Shown: positions 26,761 through 36,247, counted from the first letter of the stretch. The stretch: DNA of 64,000 nucleotides from Sorangiineae bacterium NIC37A_2 (GCA_002085155.1 NASX01000019.1:1-64000), one strand, 5' to 3'. Program-made: numbers and translations. The notes: generated from the letters alone by a model not told the origin.

Positions 26761-28128
26761 TCAGTCGCACTGATCCGGGCTCTCGAGCGTCGCACCCACC
26801 TTTGAGCTCACGAGCGCTTTGACCTCAGACGAAGGCACCAAACGATCTTGGTACTCGTAGGGCGGATTGAACGCGGTTCCGTAGCCTGTCGTATTACCGC
26901 TGGTGTTCTCGAAGATGTTGTTACCTTTGAGCTGGTGCGCCGAGCTTCCGCTCGCGTGGTTCGTGTAGATCGGGCTCTTGATGTCGATGAAGTGGTTCGC
27001 TTCCGTGAGCACGCGACAATCTTTGCCCGCCGAAATGCCGTAGTCGGAGACCTGGCCGTCGCGGGAGAAGAGATTGTTCACGATATGGATATCGCCGTAG
27101 CGACAGCGGGGCTGACGTTGAGCGACGCCGGTGAACCAGTTGAACATGAGCGTGATGTTCAGCTTTCCGACGCTCTCCGGTTCATTATCCGATGAGGCCA
27201 CCAGGTTCGAGAAGTTGTGCTCGCCGCCGGTGCGGTAGCCGAAGATGTTCCAGGTGAAAGTAACGTTGTCGGCACCTTTGACGACGTCGGCGTTTCCGTC
27301 CTGTCCGTCCCAGAACTCACAGTGATCGATCCAGACGTTCTTGGACGCCTCGATGTTCAAGTTGTCCCAGGCTTGATCTGAGTTCGAGCCAGGACCTTTG
27401 ATCACAATGTTGCGGATGATGACGTTACTGGAGCCTTTGATCAGGATCGGGGCTTTGAGCTGCGTCCCGGGACGCAACCCGACAATCGTCTTGTTTGAGC
27501 CCACCGTGAGCCGATCACCGGAGCGGCCATTCCAGCCCGCACCCAGATTGCCGTCGATGTGGATCACGCGTGGGGTGTCCCCCGCAGCGGCGTTCTGGAG
27601 GTCAGCAAAATTCTTCACGACAAGAGGCGCAGCCTTGCCGCCGCCGGTCAGTGCAAAGGGCGTATTCGTGCGACCGCTGCGCGTGGCCCAGCCCATCGGC
27701 GCACAGGTCGCCGGGGCTCCCCCCGTACCGCTCTCGGAGCCGCCGGACCCGCTCATCACCCCCCCGGCCCCACTGGTGTCCTCGCCACCCGTGCCTGCGC
27801 TCGTGCCCCCCGAATGCGCGCCCCCTGCGCTCGGAGCACCACCAGAAGCGTCGCTACCGCCTGAGGCGCCGCCTGCCGAGGCGCCCCCAGCCGGGCCCCC
27901 GCCAGAGGCATTCCCTCCCCCTGTCGAGGCACCACCGGTGCCTGGAAGAGAGCCGCCAGAACCGACCTGACTCCCACCCGCACTGACATCCCCGCCCGCA
28001 GCGTCCACGGGCGCACCGCCCACGCCCTCGCCATCCTCGCCCAGATCGCCACCTGCCTCCGAGCAGGCTCCACCGAACAGACCGAATGCGCACAGGAAAA
28101 GCGCAGAGCGAGAGGTTTTCGTCATCAT
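26761..28128 (-). CDS. Secreted pectate lyase, polysaccharide lyase family 1-like
   Basis: The start is set at ATG 28128, which has AGGA six bases upstream, giving about 455 residues; a longer frame to 28203 lacks a signal peptide. Lipoprotein signal ALFLCAFGLFGGAC, then a very long Gly/Ser/Ala linker (about 130 residues). The parallel beta-helix domain shows NTPFALTGGGKAAPLVVKN and VWIDHCEFWDGQDGNADV (Ca-binding region). The catalytic-Arg strand is NWFTGVAQRQPRCRYGDIHI. It cleaves de-esterified pectin by beta-elimination. The partner enzyme on the opposite strand (GH43-like) and the lipid anchor suggest surface-attached pectin degradation. A very secure family call. Confidence 0.9.
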   Translation of the reverse strand: MMTKTSRSALFLCAFGLFGGACSEAGGDLGEDGEGVGGAPVDAAGGDVSAGGSQVGSGGSLPGTGGASTGGGNASGGGPAGGASAGGASGGSDASGGAPSAGGAHSGGTSAGTGGEDTSGAGGVMSGSGGSESGTGGAPATCAPMGWATRSGRTNTPFALTGGGKAAPLVVKNFADLQNAAAGDTPRVIHIDGNLGAGWNGRSGDRLTVGSNKTIVGLRPGTQLKAPILIKGSSNVIIRNIVIKGPGSNSDQAWDNLNIEASKNVWIDHCEFWDGQDGNADVVKGADNVTFTWNIFGYRTGGEHNFSNLVASSDNEPESVGKLNITLMFNWFTGVAQRQPRCRYGDIHIVNNLFSRDGQVSDYGISAGKDCRVLTEANHFIDIKSPIYTNHASGSSAHQLKGNNIFENTSGNTTGYGTAFNPPYEYQDRLVPSSEVKALVSSKVGATLESPDQCD

Positions 28129-28212
28129 AGCGTGTCCTACCCCGCTTTCATGCGGCGAGATGCCGAATCGATCCAGAAATCTGGACCGTGCTCGCGGCAG
28201 CACGAGCCGAGG

Positions 28213-28965
28213 TCACCCGAGCCGACGAGCGAACACATCCAGCACACGCTGCCAAACGCGTTCGGCTTGTGCCGCGTGATAAACTGCTGAGTCCGGTGCG
28301 CAGAAGCCGTGGCGCGTCCCCGAGTACACCTCCACTTCGGCGGGGACATGAGCGCTCTCGAAGGCCTTTCGGAGCACGCTCTTCGCCTCTGGATCGTTCG
28401 TATCGTCATCCTCGGCGATGGCCACGAAGAACTCCGCCTGGAAACTCGGAATGAGCCTGTGGGGGCTCTCCGGGCGATCTGTCACGAGACCGCCACCGTG
28501 AAGCGAAACTCCCGCCCCGATCCGATCGGGCAACGCCGCGGCCAGACGGAAACTATAAGCCCCGGTCATACAGAACCCGATCACACCCACCTTCTTCTCC
28601 GTGTCCACTCCGGGGTGACGCGCGAAAAAGTCGAGAAACGCCTTGCCGTCTCTCAAGGTCGTCTCGGGAGAAAGCTCGGCCGCATGAACCTTGGCACGAG
28701 GGAAAAGCTCAGCGCGCAACTCAGGATCAATCACGGTCGTTCCTTCCGGGACGAGGCTCCCCTTCATCGTTCGATAATAGGGGTTCACGACCAGCGCCGC
28801 ATAACCGGCTTCCGCGAGCCTTCGCCCGAGGCCCGCGTACGCGGGCCTGAGCCCGTACATGTCCGGCCAGAGCAGCACAGCCGGAGCGCGGCGCTCCTCG
28901 GGGAAGAAGAAACAGGCGTCCGCCTCTCCATCAGGCGTTTCGATCGTCACATTGCGTTCGCTCAT
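28213..28965 (-). CDS. Dienelactone hydrolase family protein
   Basis: The start is ATG 28965 with a strong SD (GGAGGT); about 250 residues. Alpha/beta-hydrolase fold with GVIGFCMTGAYSFRLAAAL, where the Cys in GFCMTG replaces the usual nucleophilic Ser, as in dienelactone hydrolases. HGFC near the C-terminus supplies the His; the acid is likely in the segment EDDDTNDPEA. LLWPDMYGLRPAYAGLGRRL is the lid/oxyanion-loop region. Cytoplasmic. The true substrate is unknown; many family members are general esterases. It lies 85 bases upstream of the pectate lyase gene on the same strand. A frameshifted LRR gene ends over its start. Confidence 0.88.
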   Translation of the reverse strand: MSERNVTIETPDGEADACFFFPEERRAPAVLLWPDMYGLRPAYAGLGRRLAEAGYAALVVNPYYRTMKGSLVPEGTTVIDPELRAELFPRAKVHAAELSPETTLRDGKAFLDFFARHPGVDTEKKVGVIGFCMTGAYSFRLAAALPDRIGAGVSLHGGGLVTDRPESPHRLIPSFQAEFFVAIAEDDDTNDPEAKSVLRKAFESAHVPAEVEVYSGTRHGFCAPDSAVYHAAQAERVWQRVLDVFARRLG

Positions 28966-29790
28966 GTCCACCTCCGACCCGCAGCATACCGAGCCCGCTT
29001 CGAGATCCCATCCGACCCTACCACAGGCCGGACCGAGCGGCGCTCACCGGAGAGAACGGGCATACCGCGGCCCGAACGGGTCAAGGCGCAGTCGCCGCCG
29101 CCTCCGTTGCCCGAGATGGTGATCTCGCCTTGGATGTTGGCCGCTCCGATCGCATCTCGGAGCCCTTCGGCCTCACAGGTCGGAAGGGCCGAGTTCGACT
29201 CAATGGTCAACTTGCCCCCCACGCTCGTCACGCCCAAAAGCCCGCTCAAACTCTTGAGGAGTTCCTCTGGATCCAAAGCGCCCCCAGCTTCTCGAGGTGT
29301 GCTAGTCGCTCCAAGTCCGCAAGCGTGGTGGATGTAATGGACAATGCACCGACGTTTTCGAGCGACTGGAGCTCGTCCAGCGACTTCGGACCCTCCACGT
29401 AGCGGAGGGCGAATTCACCGGAGACGCTGCGAAGACAGCGGAGCGCTTCAAGAGTCGGGATCATGAGCGGCTTCGGGGGCGCGCTCATGTTTTCCTGACC
29501 CGTAATGTAGAGACCACCGAGAATCGCCGTCACTCCGCGGAGAGCGTCGAGTTGTTCCAGCGAGCGAACCTCTACGCTTCCTTCGACTTCTTTCGCCTCC
29601 TCGCATAGAGCGCAGTCGGAAGCGCCATCGCCTCCACAAGGCGAGCCCCCTGAACCACCACTGCCCAGTTCGCCTCCAGCTCCCGAGCGCCCCCCGTCGG
29701 GGTTTCCCTCCGCGCCGCCCGAGAAAACGCGCAGGCGCGCGTTCCCGTGACGAACCACGCGCTGATCGAGGCAACAGCGGCGAGACGCAT
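28962..29790 (-). pseudogene. Frameshifted leucine-rich-repeat lipoprotein gene
   Basis: Three overlapping frames together encode one sensible protein. From ATG 29790 there is a signal peptide with lipobox-like end (MRLAAVASISAWFVTGTRAC). The frame then moves by 2 near 29725-29745 into a Gly/Cys-rich linker and LRR segments (ALRGVTAILGGLYITGQEN, NVGALSITSTTLADLERL). Near 29256-29262 it moves again into LKSLSGLLGVTSVGGKLTIE and GEITISGNGGGGDC. Aligning the repeats to each other needs exactly one missing base at each site (a -1 shift each). The pieces belong to the receptor-L-domain-like LRR class seen in myxobacterial surface proteins. Either the gene is decaying or the sequence has two errors in GC-rich runs. 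Confidence 0.75.
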
Positions 29791-30047
29791 GAGGACAGTC
29801 TAAGTCAGAAGGACCTCACGTCTAGTTTCGCCCGCGAAGGAGCGTCAAACCACGGTCTGACCGAACCAGCGCTTGCACTCTACGCCACATAACATCCTGA
29901 GAATACGGACGATCATCGACTCTCAGAATGGACTCACTTTTGTGGTCCAGAGCGGCATTTTTCTCACCGGTGGGGCCCGGCTCGCGTCGAGCGCTGAGCA
30001 AGAGTCTCGACAACTCGCCGGGCCCAATCAAAAAAGCTGCTTTGCCC

Positions 30048-33000
30048 TCACTGAGCCGAGACGACGACCGGCTGCCAGTTGCTGCCGTTCGTGGTCGCGC
30101 AGAAGCCGACGACCGTTGAGGCGTTCGGTCCCAGGACCGAGTTCCAGCTCATCGGAGTGACGGTCTTCTGCGCGCCATTGCCCACGTAGTTCGCGCTCCA
30201 GCCGTTATTCATGGTGGATTGATTCAGGTTCAGAACCACGGTCCAGGACGAAACGGTCGTCGACGAGGTGTTGCGGATCGTGAGATCGACGCAATAGCCA
30301 CCGCCCCACGTTGACTGGTAGCTAAGCTGCGCGGTCACCTTGCTCGCCGGCGCCGCTCCGCAGCGGCCACCCGTGCATACGCCGCTCTGGCAGTCATTTC
30401 CGCCGCCGCACATCTTGTTCAAGCTGCACTTGCCGCACACACCGCCACAATCGACGTCCGTCTCGTTCTGATTCCGGATGCTGTCCGTGCACGTCGGCGC
30501 CGCGCCGCAGCGGCCACCCGTGCATACGCCGCTCTGGCAGTCATTTCCGCCGCCGCACATCTTGTTCAAGCTGCACTTGCCGCACACGCCACCACAATCG
30601 ACGTCCGTCTCGTTCTGATTCCGGATGCCGTCCGTGCACGTCGGCGCCGCTACGCAGACGCCCCCCACGCATACGCCGCTCGCGCAATCCGAGGGACCGC
30701 CGCAAGAACCACCGTTCGGACATGCAGGGCACACGCCGCCACAATCGACGTCCGTCTCGTTCTGATTCCGGATGCCGTCCGTGCACGTCGGCGCCGCTAC
30801 GCAGACGTACCCGCTGCAAACGCCGCTCGCGCAGTCCGAGTGACCATCACACGAGCTGCCGTTCGGACAACCGGGACACACGCCACCACAATCGATATCC
30901 GTCTCGTCCTGGTTCAGGGTGTCATCTTCACAGGTCGGAACCGCTGCGCAGACCCCCGATTCGCAAAGTGCGCTCAGACAATCCGCGGCGAACTGGCAAT
31001 CTCGACCACCGTCACAGGAGGGGCAGCCTCCGCCGCAATCGACGTCCGTCTCACTGCCGTTGTGCACTCCGTCTTCGCAGCTCGGCTGAGGTACGCACAA
31101 TCCGTCAACGCAAAGACCACTGCCACAATCGAGCGCCTCACGGCACTCCGCGCCGTCCACGCAGGGAGGACAAGCGCCGCCGCAGTCGACGTCGGTTTCG
31201 CTGTCGTTCTTGATGCCGTCGCCACAACCTCGCTTCGGGAAGCCCTCTTCTCGCGCGTCGATCTGGCGGACGTAAGCGGCCAAATCAGAGAGCTCCTCGG
31301 GCTCAAGATTGAGGCCCGAGTGGGCGCTGATGGCTTCTTCGATGGTCGAAGCAGAGCCGTCGTGGAGGTAGGGAGCCGTCCTCCACACGCCGCGAAGCGG
31401 CGGAACATCAATGCCCAAGAGAGGCCCATACAGGCGCTGCCCGCTCGACTCTTTGAGCGTCCCGATGTCCTTCGGCTCAAGGGAAGACTCGTTCGCGAAG
31501 GTGGAACCGTAGTGACATGAGGTGCACCCGACCTCGACGAAGAGGTCACGGCCGCGCAGCCCCGCGGCGGTGAGCGAAGCTCCGCGCTCGGGACTCGGTG
31601 GCGTCGCCTTGAGCGAGTTCACATAGGCCGCAAGGGCGTCCAGCTCTCCGCTCAAACCAGCCTTCGGAGAGCCGAGCGGCTCGCTCACGCTCCCGCTCAG
31701 GAAGACCGCGTCCGAGAGGAGGCCGGTCCCTCCCGCCAGACCTCGGATCTGAGCCTCGAAATCCTGCACTTCGTCGAAGTTTCCGCTCCAGTGCAGGAGG
31801 CGCGCAGCGCTGCCGGATCCGACCAGGCTGATCGTGTTGCGAAGACCCTCACCCTGTCCGGTCAAGTCCCAGACGCGTCCATCCTGTTCCCCTTCGGCGT
31901 GGCAGCTGGCGCAGCTCATGTAGCCATCTCGAGCGAGACGGGTGTCGAAGGCGTCGTAGAAGAGCTGTTTTCCAAGGAGGAGCTCGGCGGAAAGAGGTTC
32001 GTTCGTCGCCGTCGTCACCGTCGTGACGGGCGTCATGGTGAACGTTCCGTAACGAACGAGCGGCGAGAGATCGAAGATGCTCAGGCTCCGGTCCATAAAG
32101 TTCTGGACGAAAAGCCGTGTCCCATCCTCAGAAACGGTCAGACTCTGGGGCGCCCGCCCCACACGCACCCGGAACAGCTCGCTGCCGAGCACAGGATTGA
32201 GCACGGCGACCTCACGACTCGTTTCCAGGGCCGAAAACAGGTACGCGCCGCTCGGGTGGAACGCGACCGCCGAGACGAGACCGGCGTTGTCGACGTCGAC
32301 CCGGTCCCCGAGCTCCTCCGTCTCGGTCTGGAGGTCGATCCGCGAGACAATCGCGCGCACCGTGTTCTGGAAGTCGAGATTTTGACCGTCTCGAGCCAGT
32401 CCTCGCGCAATGTTGTCCTGCTTCGAGGGAACCCAGAGGGACGCACCATCGGGCGACACCACGGGAGCACCGAGATAGTTCGGCAGGCCTCGTCCGCTCA
32501 CGGACGTATCTGCGACGTCGCTATGAGCAAGGGTGAGCGTCCGCGAGCCTGAGAGGCCCGGCACGTCAAAGGCGCGCACCTCAGCGCGTCCCGCTGCGGT
32601 CAAAGGCGAAACGGTCGCCTCCCCCGGAACCGGCGGGCTCATGAAACGGGATACGAAGAGGCGGCCGCCGTCGCTCGTGATGCCGATGCCGCGGGGAAGC
32701 GGGCCCGCGTCTCGGGTGGTGAGCACTGCGCCCGTCGCGCCATTGAGCTCGAGCACCTCACCGGTTCCCTCAAGACTCACATAGGCGAGCCCCGTCTCTG
32801 GCGCGAACACGAGACCGTAAGGCCGCGAGCCTTCTTTCAACGAGATCGTCTGCTCTACCGAGAGAGAGCTCGGATGAATCATAGAGATCTGAGCCGCGTC
32901 GCGGGACGTCACCCAAATCCTGCCATTCGGAGCGACGGCAACGGAGCGCGGCGCCTTCCCCACGGCGATCTCCGCGATCCGGGTCCCGTTCGTCGCGTCG

Positions 33001-35588
33001 ATCACACCGACCGAGTCGTGATCGGGATGAACGACCCAAACTCGAGCGGGAGAGGTCGTCAGGGCCAACTGCGACGAGCTCCGGGCGAGGCCCGCCAGAG
33101 GCTCGGCTCTGACGGCTTGGGCGAAAGAGCGGCTGACCTGTCGCCCGTCGCTCATCCGAACGGTGAGAGTGACGAGATAGATGCCCGGGCTCGAATAGAC
33201 GTGCGTCGCGCTCGGAGTGGTCCGCTCCGCCTCTGCACCAGCTCCATCTCCGAAGTCCCAGATGTAGCGGGCGCCAGGGACGGAAAGCGCAGGCGCGTAA
33301 CTTGCGGTTGCGCCGACGGCGACGATGGGCGCTTCGATCGCGGGGATCGTCGGAAGCGGGGCTTTTCGCAGCGTGAACGTGGCGTCCGCGGCGAAGGTCC
33401 CACCGGAGGTCACCGGATCGATCCAGAGCTCGTAGTTTCGGTGACGGATCACGCGATCTGGGAAGTTCTTGGAGCGGAAGGTGAATCCGGTTCCGGTCAG
33501 GCCAGGCTCGACGCAGAAGGTCGCATCGCTCTTAAAGAGGGCGCTGCCGTCGTTCGGATCGATGCGAAGCCGATAGCTATAGTGCCGGAGCCAGCGTCCC
33601 GGCTGAGCCACGGACTCAAAGGAGACGCAGCTCGAATCAGCGAGGCCATCGCGCGCGATGAACTTGGCCGTGAGGAGATCGGCCTCGCTCGGGTTCTCCC
33701 CGAGGTTCTTCAAAATTCCGAGCGATTGAGCGTTCGTCGCCCAGGCGGAATGGGCCACGTTGACGCTCATGAGCGTGAGGTCACTCCCCTTCGGCAGCAC
33801 CGTCTGGACGGGAGGAGCCGGCAGGGATTCACCGACCGCTACGATGACTCCCTTCGAAGGAACGCCCTGTGCGTCGAGGGCAAACACCAGATAGTAGCCG
33901 GGAGGAGCGACGTTCCGATCCTCGGGGATGCGCGCGCCGATGCGACTTCCGACCTGAATGAAGGGCAGCTCGATTCGCCTCTGCGACGTATTAAAAGAGT
34001 GCGTCACGCTGCTCGCTCCGACGAGGACGACGCGAGAGATCGTTTGGCTTGCGGCGAGCTCGAGCTCGAGCGTCTCCCCATACTTGGGCGCGAGCGAGCT
34101 TACGGCGACCGCACGCGGCCTCGGCGCAAGTTCAGCCCCGCCATTTTGGGTCGCGCGGAACAAGTAGGGCGGGTAATAGACCTCGGCGTTCAGGTTGTTG
34201 ACCGGGCCCGGCGCGCCTCCGCCGGTGGAGAGAACCGTCCCATTCGGGAGCAAGATCGCAGCCGAGTGGTACACGCGCACAACAGCCGCGCTCGCCCCCA
34301 GCGTCCAGGTTCCCGTCTCCGGATCCCAGATTTCAGCCGCGTAGACCGCGTCGGAGCCGCCATTGTTCCCGTAGCGGGTGCCGCCTGTGACGACGACGCG
34401 CCCATCGGGGAGCACCGTCAAGCTCGGCCACTGACGGCCGTGGGCCATCGGGCTCGTTTCACTGACCACCGGCGAACCACTGTTGATGTCGATGACGGTT
34501 GCGTAGGGGCTACCTGGGAGGTTGTGCCCGTCGTAGTAGCCGTTGCCGCCCACCTGCAGGATGCGCCCGGGGGCGAACATGGCCGCGGCGCTGGTCGGTC
34601 CAATGTTGGGTCTCGTGGTGGCGCTCGCGGGCGTCTTGAAGTTCCCGGCGACGCGGATCGAGCCGTTCCCCTGGGGGTTCAGGTACCACATCTTCTCCGA
34701 GGAGATACCAAAGACCTCACCGTTCGGAGCGACCCAGGCTCGGGGGTACCAATAGCGATGATAGTCGGGGCCAAACGCGTCGCGGCTCGTCGCGCCAAAC
34801 AGACTCCGGAAGCCGGTGCCCGGCTCATAGACCTCGGGAACCATCGAGACCTGGCCTGCATTGATGGCGGAGGCGGGGTCCTCGAACGCGCGCAGCGCGG
34901 CGTAGGGCCCCGAACCACCGAGCATGATGAAGCGACCATCCGCCAGGGTGATCAAAGACCCGTACCAGCGGTCGCTCGCCATCCGGAACGGCGACTTAGT
35001 GACGACGCCTGTTGTCGGGGAGAGCAGGCTGCTTTCGCGGGGCGAGTTCCCACCAGAGATGAACAGCGAGCCGTCTCCCAGGAACGCGGCGCTGCTACAG
35101 AAGCTGTTCACGCGCTGCGCCTCGTAGGTGGTCGTGTGGCTCGCGGTCGAAAACCCGAGGGTCGGGTTCCAGATGTCCATGGTGCGACCATCTTGGTTCG
35201 CAGGCTGACCCGAGGGAGTCCCGTAGGTCACGACGCGACCGTTCGGGAGCAAGGTCGAGTGGAGACCATTGAGCGGCCAGCTATGCACCGGCGACCACAT
35301 ACCGCGCGTCGGCGCGGTCGCCGGGGGCACAAGACCGCTCAACATCGGATCGGGTTCGTCGGGCAGCTCGATCGCAAGCGGCACACTGAGGTCAGAAACC
35401 GAGAGCGGACGCGTCTCTTCGCGCGCCGGCTCGTCGAGCTCCTGGGCTACCTGATCCGGATCGCCAGAAGCACAACCGAGCTCGAGTGCACCGGCCAGGC
35501 AGACCAGCGCAAGTTGGACACCTGAGGCTCGGCGGAAGAGCGAACGAACAAGAGAAGGCGCGGAGGAGCGAACTTTCGGAGCGGTCAT
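30048..35588 (-). CDS. Multidomain copper radical oxidase / di-haem cytochrome / CBM lipoprotein
   Basis: About 1,846 residues from ATG 35588; a GTG three codons earlier (35597, overlapping the upstream stop) is the alternative, and residue numbers here count from it. Lipobox ends at Cys42. Residues 95-480 are a kelch propeller of the galactose/glyoxal oxidase type; 485-600 a DUF1929-like Ig domain. The Cu and radical residues are all present: Cys167 (NSFCSS), Tyr212 (DRWYGS), Tyr443-His444 (RVYHSA) and His533 (THSFNT). No Trp equivalent to galactose oxidase Trp290 is evident. Then an AbfB-like domain (645-745), PKD (755-830), YVTN/YncE-like propeller (840-1190), a di-haem peroxidase-like part with CASCH at 1229 and CTSCH at 1358, six Cys-rich repeats (1458-1751) and a CBM2-like end. 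A Sco gene directly precedes it. Oxidation of a carbohydrate alcohol with haem as acceptor is inference. Confidence 0.88.
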   Translation of the reverse strand: MTAPKVRSSAPSLVRSLFRRASGVQLALVCLAGALELGCASGDPDQVAQELDEPAREETRPLSVSDLSVPLAIELPDEPDPMLSGLVPPATAPTRGMWSPVHSWPLNGLHSTLLPNGRVVTYGTPSGQPANQDGRTMDIWNPTLGFSTASHTTTYEAQRVNSFCSSAAFLGDGSLFISGGNSPRESSLLSPTTGVVTKSPFRMASDRWYGSLITLADGRFIMLGGSGPYAALRAFEDPASAINAGQVSMVPEVYEPGTGFRSLFGATSRDAFGPDYHRYWYPRAWVAPNGEVFGISSEKMWYLNPQGNGSIRVAGNFKTPASATTRPNIGPTSAAAMFAPGRILQVGGNGYYDGHNLPGSPYATVIDINSGSPVVSETSPMAHGRQWPSLTVLPDGRVVVTGGTRYGNNGGSDAVYAAEIWDPETGTWTLGASAAVVRVYHSAAILLPNGTVLSTGGGAPGPVNNLNAEVYYPPYLFRATQNGGAELAPRPRAVAVSSLAPKYGETLELELAASQTISRVVLVGASSVTHSFNTSQRRIELPFIQVGSRIGARIPEDRNVAPPGYYLVFALDAQGVPSKGVIVAVGESLPAPPVQTVLPKGSDLTLMSVNVAHSAWATNAQSLGILKNLGENPSEADLLTAKFIARDGLADSSCVSFESVAQPGRWLRHYSYRLRIDPNDGSALFKSDATFCVEPGLTGTGFTFRSKNFPDRVIRHRNYELWIDPVTSGGTFAADATFTLRKAPLPTIPAIEAPIVAVGATASYAPALSVPGARYIWDFGDGAGAEAERTTPSATHVYSSPGIYLVTLTVRMSDGRQVSRSFAQAVRAEPLAGLARSSSQLALTTSPARVWVVHPDHDSVGVIDATNGTRIAEIAVGKAPRSVAVAPNGRIWVTSRDAAQISMIHPSSLSVEQTISLKEGSRPYGLVFAPETGLAYVSLEGTGEVLELNGATGAVLTTRDAGPLPRGIGITSDGGRLFVSRFMSPPVPGEATVSPLTAAGRAEVRAFDVPGLSGSRTLTLAHSDVADTSVSGRGLPNYLGAPVVSPDGASLWVPSKQDNIARGLARDGQNLDFQNTVRAIVSRIDLQTETEELGDRVDVDNAGLVSAVAFHPSGAYLFSALETSREVAVLNPVLGSELFRVRVGRAPQSLTVSEDGTRLFVQNFMDRSLSIFDLSPLVRYGTFTMTPVTTVTTATNEPLSAELLLGKQLFYDAFDTRLARDGYMSCASCHAEGEQDGRVWDLTGQGEGLRNTISLVGSGSAARLLHWSGNFDEVQDFEAQIRGLAGGTGLLSDAVFLSGSVSEPLGSPKAGLSGELDALAAYVNSLKATPPSPERGASLTAAGLRGRDLFVEVGCTSCHYGSTFANESSLEPKDIGTLKESSGQRLYGPLLGIDVPPLRGVWRTAPYLHDGSASTIEEAISAHSGLNLEPEELSDLAAYVRQIDAREEGFPKRGCGDGIKNDSETDVDCGGACPPCVDGAECREALDCGSGLCVDGLCVPQPSCEDGVHNGSETDVDCGGGCPSCDGGRDCQFAADCLSALCESGVCAAVPTCEDDTLNQDETDIDCGGVCPGCPNGSSCDGHSDCASGVCSGYVCVAAPTCTDGIRNQNETDVDCGGVCPACPNGGSCGGPSDCASGVCVGGVCVAAPTCTDGIRNQNETDVDCGGVCGKCSLNKMCGGGNDCQSGVCTGGRCGAAPTCTDSIRNQNETDVDCGGVCGKCSLNKMCGGGNDCQSGVCTGGRCGAAPASKVTAQLSYQSTWGGGYCVDLTIRNTSSTTVSSWTVVLNLNQSTMNNGWSANYVGNGAQKTVTPMSWNSVLGPNASTVVGFCATTNGSNWQPVVVSAQ
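30345..31226 (-). repeat. Six tandem 147-bp Cys-rich repeat units
   Basis: Six in-frame copies encode 49-residue units with the pattern C-x-D-x3-N-x2-ETD-x-DCGG-x-C-x2-C and later C-x4-DC-x-SG-x-C. The two C-terminal units (30345-30638) are almost identical at DNA level; the others diverge with distance. This indicates recent tandem duplication. The repeats join the di-haem module to the CBM2-like end and are probably disulphide-linked stalks. Confidence 0.9.
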
Positions 35589-35593
35589 TTCTT

Positions 35594-36247
35594 TCACTGT
35601 TGAGTCCCGGATGAGGCCAAGGTGATGGAGTTTTCGACACGAGCGAGCGCGGCGATCTCAGACGCAAGGTACGCGGCGTCGATGTCGGCGGCGCTGTAGC
35701 GTTGAAGAGGGCGCCCAGCGGCGTCGAAGAGATAGATGGTCAAGCTGTGAGCGGTAGGAACGCGAGGAGCTCCTGGCTCGAAGACTGTGAGTCGTGCAGC
35801 GAGCGCGTCGAGAGCGCCCGTGCCAGGCCGGAGAAAGCGCCAGGCCGGATCGGCGATGCCCTCACGATCCGCAAATGCTCGAAGCTGGCTCGCCGTGTCG
35901 TTCTCCGGGTCGACGGTGATCGAAACGACCGCGACTCTCTCTCGGAGCTGGGGCGAGAGTTCTTGTCGTGTCTGCTTGAGGAGCCCGGCCACTCTTGGAC
36001 ACGCCACCGGACAGCTCGTGAACATGAAATGAAGGAGGAAGGGACGCCCGGCGAGAGAACTCGCAGAGAATTCAGCCCCCTCTTGGTCCGTCCACTCGAG
36101 CCCACTCAGGACCTCCGGGCCGCCGCTCACTGACTTTTCACGGCAGCCGGCGAGCAGCGCGAGGCTACAAAGGAGCACCCCTGTCCAACGGAACCGCCGT
36201 AAGCTGGCGACCGAAGCGTCCCGACATGTCGCTGGACGGAAGAGCAT
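35594..36247 (-). CDS. Sco1/SenC-type copper chaperone lipoprotein
   Basis: About 217 residues from ATG 36247 (a GTG at 36256 is possible). N-terminal hydrophobic segment GVLLCSLALLAGC gives a lipobox. The thioredoxin-like domain has the Sco copper motif MFTSCPVACPRVAGLL (CxxxC) and the distal His in PTAHSLTIYLFDAAG; segment VVSITVDPENDTASQLRAF is also typical. It delivers copper, usually to cytochrome oxidase CuA. No cox genes are near; instead the stop codon overlaps the start region of the large galactose-oxidase-type gene, so a role in loading that copper site is suggested. Envelope-located. Confidence 0.92.
   Translation of the reverse strand: MLFRPATCRDASVASLRRFRWTGVLLCSLALLAGCREKSVSGGPEVLSGLEWTDQEGAEFSASSLAGRPFLLHFMFTSCPVACPRVAGLLKQTRQELSPQLRERVAVVSITVDPENDTASQLRAFADREGIADPAWRFLRPGTGALDALAARLTVFEPGAPRVPTAHSLTIYLFDAAGRPLQRYSAADIDAAYLASEIAALARVENSITLASSGTQQ

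Noticed and set aside
29246-29276. Programmed ribosomal frameshift in the LRR gene
   Set aside because: No slippery heptamer or downstream pseudoknot is evident and a second break exists near the signal peptide; decay or error is simpler.
32874-35525. Plus-strand 883-codon frame opposite the large oxidase gene
   Set aside because: Arg/Asp/His-rich antisense shadow typical of GC-rich codon bias; the minus frame has many recognised domains.
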